A stretch of DNA of 64,000 nt, taken from assembly GCA_026874595.1 (NCBI GenBank), contig CM049309.1, forward strand, positions 49,762,079 through 49,826,078, read 5' to 3'. The notes below the pieces were generated by a model that was not told where the DNA came from, searched no databases, and was given only the letters and a program-made list of their open reading frames with translations. This stretch comes from Sipunculus nudus (lineage: Eukaryota > Annelida > Sipuncula > Golfingiida > Sipunculidae). Position numbers and translations under genes: made by a program. This document shows, one piece after another, positions 55,601 to 61,600 of this stretch (positions within the stretch are counted from its first letter, which is position 1; every line of letters begins with the position of its first letter).

Positions 55601-58600
55601 TTGTGGAATTTATGACCTCTGCTTCTGCATCTTGTTATTTTAGCTTCCTGTGATCTTCATGCTTGGCTCCTCAATGTTCAAGTTTTTATTATCCCCTGAA
55701 GCTGTCACCACATGTCATAGTGCCTGCGTTTTAGTTTTCATTGTCCCCTGAAGATGTCTCCACATGTCATCTTTTTGTTGTGAATTGGGGAAAAAAGGGA
55801 AAAGTTTTGTTTTTTTTGGAGCTAGTGATAATAAATTTCCAGACAGACACTACAAAACCAATCCCAACCAAGGTATGCATGAGAGCAATCACTGACCTAA
55901 AAGACTGAATGAAATCAGATAATATTTAGGAAAGTTATCACACAGAAATAAAAACCTGACAGACAGACAGAGGGACAGACAGACAGACAAACCCAAATCA
56001 ATGTCCCCTGTTCCGCTGGAGTGGGGGACAATTAATAATAGTCTAAATTATCATTATTAAAAAATTTTACTGAGTTAATTATTTAACCAGTCATCACCTT
56101 AGGGAAAAAGCTAGAAGAAGAAAACAGATTGCAAAAAATAGATCATAGTCATAAAAATCGACTTTTGCATGGAATGCAGAGGAAGTAGAAGAAACAGTTC
56201 TTGTACCATTACATATAACATGAGTATCTTTAGCTGATATTATATATATAAAATCAAAGACAAGGGGTAATACCATGTATGCATGACATGTGCAAACTCA
56301 CAATCTTTCAAGACTATATATGTTTGAATATTTTCAAGTGCCTTATACTGAGGAATACTGAAAATATGTGATGTCAATGCTCAATTATAATCAAAGCTTC
56401 AGTCGGTTTGTGCAAAATGATCTGATCATCAATCTAGCCACATCATAATTGATTACAAAGTTTTGCACATAACTCAGGCTCTGTGAAGAAGAAAGGTGTG
56501 CTTTCATATTCTGTGGTTGGTTTTATATTCACAAGGCAAATATTTCATGATATCTTAATTTTCAACATTTGCATGGGTCTAAATTTTGCAATTGTACCAG
56601 AATCTATAAATTCTGTACAGCAGTATATTTGTATTTATTTAAAATTCAGAATGAATCCTACACTATCTCACTCATTTCTAGGTTACTCATTCACTTGTGA
56701 ATTATAATTATGTCACAGTCAACATATCTCCAGTGATAAATGAGTGTTTTACCATAATTAATGCTTGTATGCATGGGCGAATTTCAATACAGTGAGAAGG
56801 TTAGGTTGTTTCCAGAGATTTGCACAATAACTAATTAAATATATTTTGCAGATACATCAGACCCTCTTATTCATCTTAGTTGATGGGGAATCTTATTCCC
56901 GAGGGTTTCATATTTGCCATTATTATACATTCGTGAATATTGCAAAAATTAAACCCTCACATAACCCAACATAACCGTATATATATATATATATATATCT
57001 ATAATTATCAGTTGGAAGAGGTCAACTGATGTTTACCGATGATCGATCATGAAATTTCAGCTGAGTGCTAACACTACTGAAAACGTAAGCCTATTGAAAC
57101 AAAGAGAAACATAACTACCAAACCATAACCATATTATTTTATTTCCCAGTAACAAGAGTAGTTCCCAGAGTGGTATTTCCTGGTAATTAAAGTTCCCAGA
57201 AGAGAGTATTTCCCAAGACCCGAATTCCCAGGATTTCCAACCTTGAAATTCCCAGACAACCCTGAATGGTATGCATGATATACTGTGTTCCATGTGTTGC
57301 ATATGAAAAGTTGATAGACAGATGAACAGACACACAAATGGTGCTGATCATTTATCAGGTATATATCACTTACACCAGCAAAGCAATCGATGATCAGACA
57401 TCCTATGTTTAACATGAACTACATCTATAGGTGGTCATCTTTTACCCTTAACCAGGGCTTTCAACAGGAAGAAAAACAAGTGACCCATGGGTCATGACGC
57501 TCAGCTGACTGGGAAGAGATTCTCTAAAGGAAATTTTATCATCAGAATGGTAGTATATACCCATTCAACTGAAGCATCAAACAGATTAACCAACAGGCCA
57601 AGATTTAGTCTGTATTTATATATCTCAAAAATAGAGAAAAAATGTGTAAACTTTAAAAACTAGAATATGGGTAGCCGACAAGTGACTATGTGTATCCGCC
57701 AAAATCAGAGTGGAACGGTTGAAGTGAGGCATGGATTGAGTGGCAAGGGGAAATAGAGTAAGGTATGTTGCATATTAGCATGGATGTCTGCAGCCTAAAT
57801 GTGTATGTAGGTTGTGCCACCTACCACAAATCCAGAAAGCTGTCCAAGTTGTATACATATGCAAAATTTTAGGCAGAAAAGTCAAACCACTACATGTATA
57901 TGAGTGATTTTAGCCGACGGCAGACAAACAGACAGACGCTGTGCAAAAATGGTTGCAGGTGGCGCCACCAGTTTTGCGTATGATAAAGAGCTATGTGATA
58001 TCTATACACATGCAAAATTTTGGCCCAATTGGTCAAACGGTTCCTGAGATATGAGCTTGGATGTGATCAGCGTGAACGTGAATGTAGGTGGCGCCATCTG
58101 TCATAAAATCAAGAAAGCTATCCTGGATGTATATGCATGCCGAATTTCAGGTGAATTAGTCAATTCACTGTAGAGATATGAGTGATTTTAACCCAAGGCA
58201 GATGAACAGATGGACACTGTGCAAACATGGTTACAGGTGGCGCTACCATTTTTGTGTATGTTATAAAGCAATCCAAGGGCTACATTTGTATAAATTTTAT
58301 TTCCTGATTGGTCAAACGGTTCCCGAGATATGAGGGTTTATGTGTGGATCAGACGCACAAATGGACGCTGGATAGAGGGGAAAGGTCAGAGGTCAACACA
58401 AATTGGTTAGGCACTAGTTCACATGTGACTAGATAATTAGTGTAAGTTTCGGAAAAATCGGTCCATTTTTCTCAGAGGAGCTCTCTGGAAACAAACGTGG
58501 CGTCGGAGGAGGAACCCGGTCAAAAACATAGTATCTGCAAAACTTCGTTTTGGAGGATACAAGAATACAGGTGGCTCCACCAGTCTGCAGAAACTAATAA

Positions 58601-61600
58601 AAACACTTAATGGTCAATATCCATGCAAAGAATCATGGTGATCTCTGCATTAGTTGTTCAGATACTTCAGCTTTTGTATCAAATTGTCCATTATTCTGAG
58701 GGATACTTCAGAGTCCTATAGCTTGAAGGATATGGGTAACAGAGACCTAATTTCAAGTTTCCACAGGCACTCTTCATGGGCCTCCTTGTATGACAAGAAT
58801 GAAGTTTCTAGGTCCAGTTGTTGCAATTTGTACCCTGTTGACAGATAACCACATCTTTAAAGGTCTCAAAAAAAGAGAAAAAAAAATTCGTAAAAATTTG
58901 AAAAAAATAGAGGTGGCGCACCCAGTCTGCAGAAACTGATGGAACAGCTCATGATCCATATGTATGCCGAAAATCATGACCATCAGTGTTGTAGTTATTG
59001 AGATATTGAAGATTTTGTATGAAATTTTTGACTACTCAGGGGGGTACTTTGGGGACCCATAGCTCTAAGGTTGGGTAACAAAGACCTAATTTCTGGTTTC
59101 CATGGAGACTTTTCATAGGTCTCTCAGTGTTTAGAGAATGAAGATTCTAGGTCCAGTTGTTACCATTTGTGCCACGCTAACAGATGACAGCATCCTTAAA
59201 GGTCTCAAAAATAGAGGAAAAAATCGTAAAAAAAAACCCGAACAAATACAGGTTGTGCCACCAGTCTGCAAGAACTGATGAAACACCTCTTGATCAATAT
59301 GTATGCCAAAAATCATGACCATCAGTGATGTAGTTATTGAGATATTGAAGTTTTTGTATGAAATTTTTGACTACTCTGGGGGGTACTTTGGGGCCCCATA
59401 TCTCGATGGATATGGGTAACAGAGACCTAATTTCTGGTTTCCATGGAGACTTTTCATAGGTCTCTCAGTGTGTCAAGAATGAAGATTCTAGGTGCAGTCG
59501 TTACGATTTATGCGACGTTAACAGATGACAGCATCCTTAAAGGTCTCAAAAATAGAGGAAGAAATTGTAAAAAAATCAAAAAATAAAGGTGGCGCCACCA
59601 GTCTGCAGGAACTGATGATACATCTCATGATCAATATGTATGCCGAATATTATGACCATCAGTGATGTAGTTATCAAGATATTGAAGTTTTTGTATGAAA
59701 TTTTTGACTACTCTGGGGGGGTACTTTGGGGCCCCATAGCTCAAAGGATATGGGTAACAGAGACCTTATTTCTGGTTTCCAAGGAGATTTTTCACGGACC
59801 TCTCAGTGTGGCAAGAATTAAGATTCTAGGTCCAGTCTTTAAGATTTGTGCCTTGTTAACAGATGTTCACATTTTGAAAGGTCTCAAAAATAGAGAAAAA
59901 AATTCATAAAAAATCCAACGATACAGGTGGCGCCACCAGTCTGCAGGCAGTGATGACACATCTCATGATCAATAGTTATGCCACAAATCATGATCATCAG
60001 TCAAGTAGTTAATGAGATATTGAAATTTTTGTATGAAATTTTTGACTTTTCTTGGGGGTACTTTGGGGCCCCATAGCTCAAAGAATATGGGTAACAGAGA
60101 CCTAATTTCTGGTTTCCATGGAGACTTTCCATAGGTCTCTCAGTGTGTCGAGAATGAAGATTCTAGGTCGAGTCGTTACGATTTGTGCCACGCTAACAGA
60201 TGACAGCATCCTTAAAGGTCTCAAAAATAGAGGAAAAAATCGTGAAAAATCGAACAATACAGGTGGCGCCACCAGTCTGCAGGAACTGATGGAACATCTC
60301 ATAATCAATATGTATGCCAAAAATCATGACCATCAGTGATGTAGTTATTGAGATATTGAAGTTTTTGTATGAAATTTTTGACTACTCTGGGAGGTACTTT
60401 GGGGCCCCATAGCTCGAAGGATATGGTTAACAGAGACCTAATTTCTGGTTTCCAAGGATATTTTTCATGGACCTCTCAGTGTGTCAAGAATTAAGATTCT
60501 AGGTCCAGTCTTTACGATTTGTGCCTTGTTAACAGATGTTCACATTTTGAAAGGTCTAAAAAATAGAGAAAAAAATTCGTAAAAAATTAAACGATATAGG
60601 TGGCGCCACCAGTCTGCAGGAAGTGATGGCACATCTCATGATCAATAAGTATGCCAAAAATCATGACCATCAGTTAAGTATTTAATGAGATATTGAAGTT
60701 TTTGCATGAAATTTTTGACTTTTCTGGGGGGTACTTTGGGGCCCCATAGCTGCAAGGATATGGGTAACAGAGACCTAATTTCTAGTTTCCATGGAGACTT
60801 TTCATAGGTCTCTCAGTGTGTCGAGAATGAAGATTCTAGGTCCAGTTGTTACAATTTGTACCTTGTTAACAGATGTTCACATTTTTAAAGGTATCAAAAA
60901 TAGAGAAAAAAATTCGTAAAAATCGAAAAATATAGGTGGCGCCACTAATCCTCAGGAACTGATGGAACATCTCATGATCAATATGTATGCCAAAAATCAT
61001 GACCATCAGTCAAGTAGTTAATGAGATATTGAAGTTTTTGTATGAAATTTTTTACTTTTCTGGGGGGTACTTTGGGGCCCCATAGCTGGAAGGATATGGG
61101 TAACAGAGACCTAATTTCTGGTTTCCAAGGAGATTTTTCATTGATCTCTCAGAATGTAAAGTTACAAGATTCTAAGTCCAGCGGTTACGATTTGTGCCAG
61201 GTTAACGGACAGACGGACGGACAGACGGACGACGGACAAAGAGTGATTGCTATAGCTCAGCATGACTGAAAGTCAGCTGAGCTAAAAATTAGAGAGTTCC
61301 AAACTTGAACACTCAGGCTAAATTTGTGAAGGATCACACAAAATTTTGGAGTGTCCCAAGATATGGGAATGGTGTCAAATTTTGAAAAGATATGTAAAAT
61401 TAAATTCTTTTTCTATATTATGTCATAATTACATATCATTACAGTCAATGGATACTGTGTCATTACAAATGATTATTTGATTTTAATGAAATGTAAGGAT
61501 CACTTTTCAGCACAGTGCTTACCTGATTGAGTGGTTTGCTTGATGTAGCCAGCAATGGTCAGTGACAGCTACAGTAGCCAACTGTGTTCCTCTCAATCCT

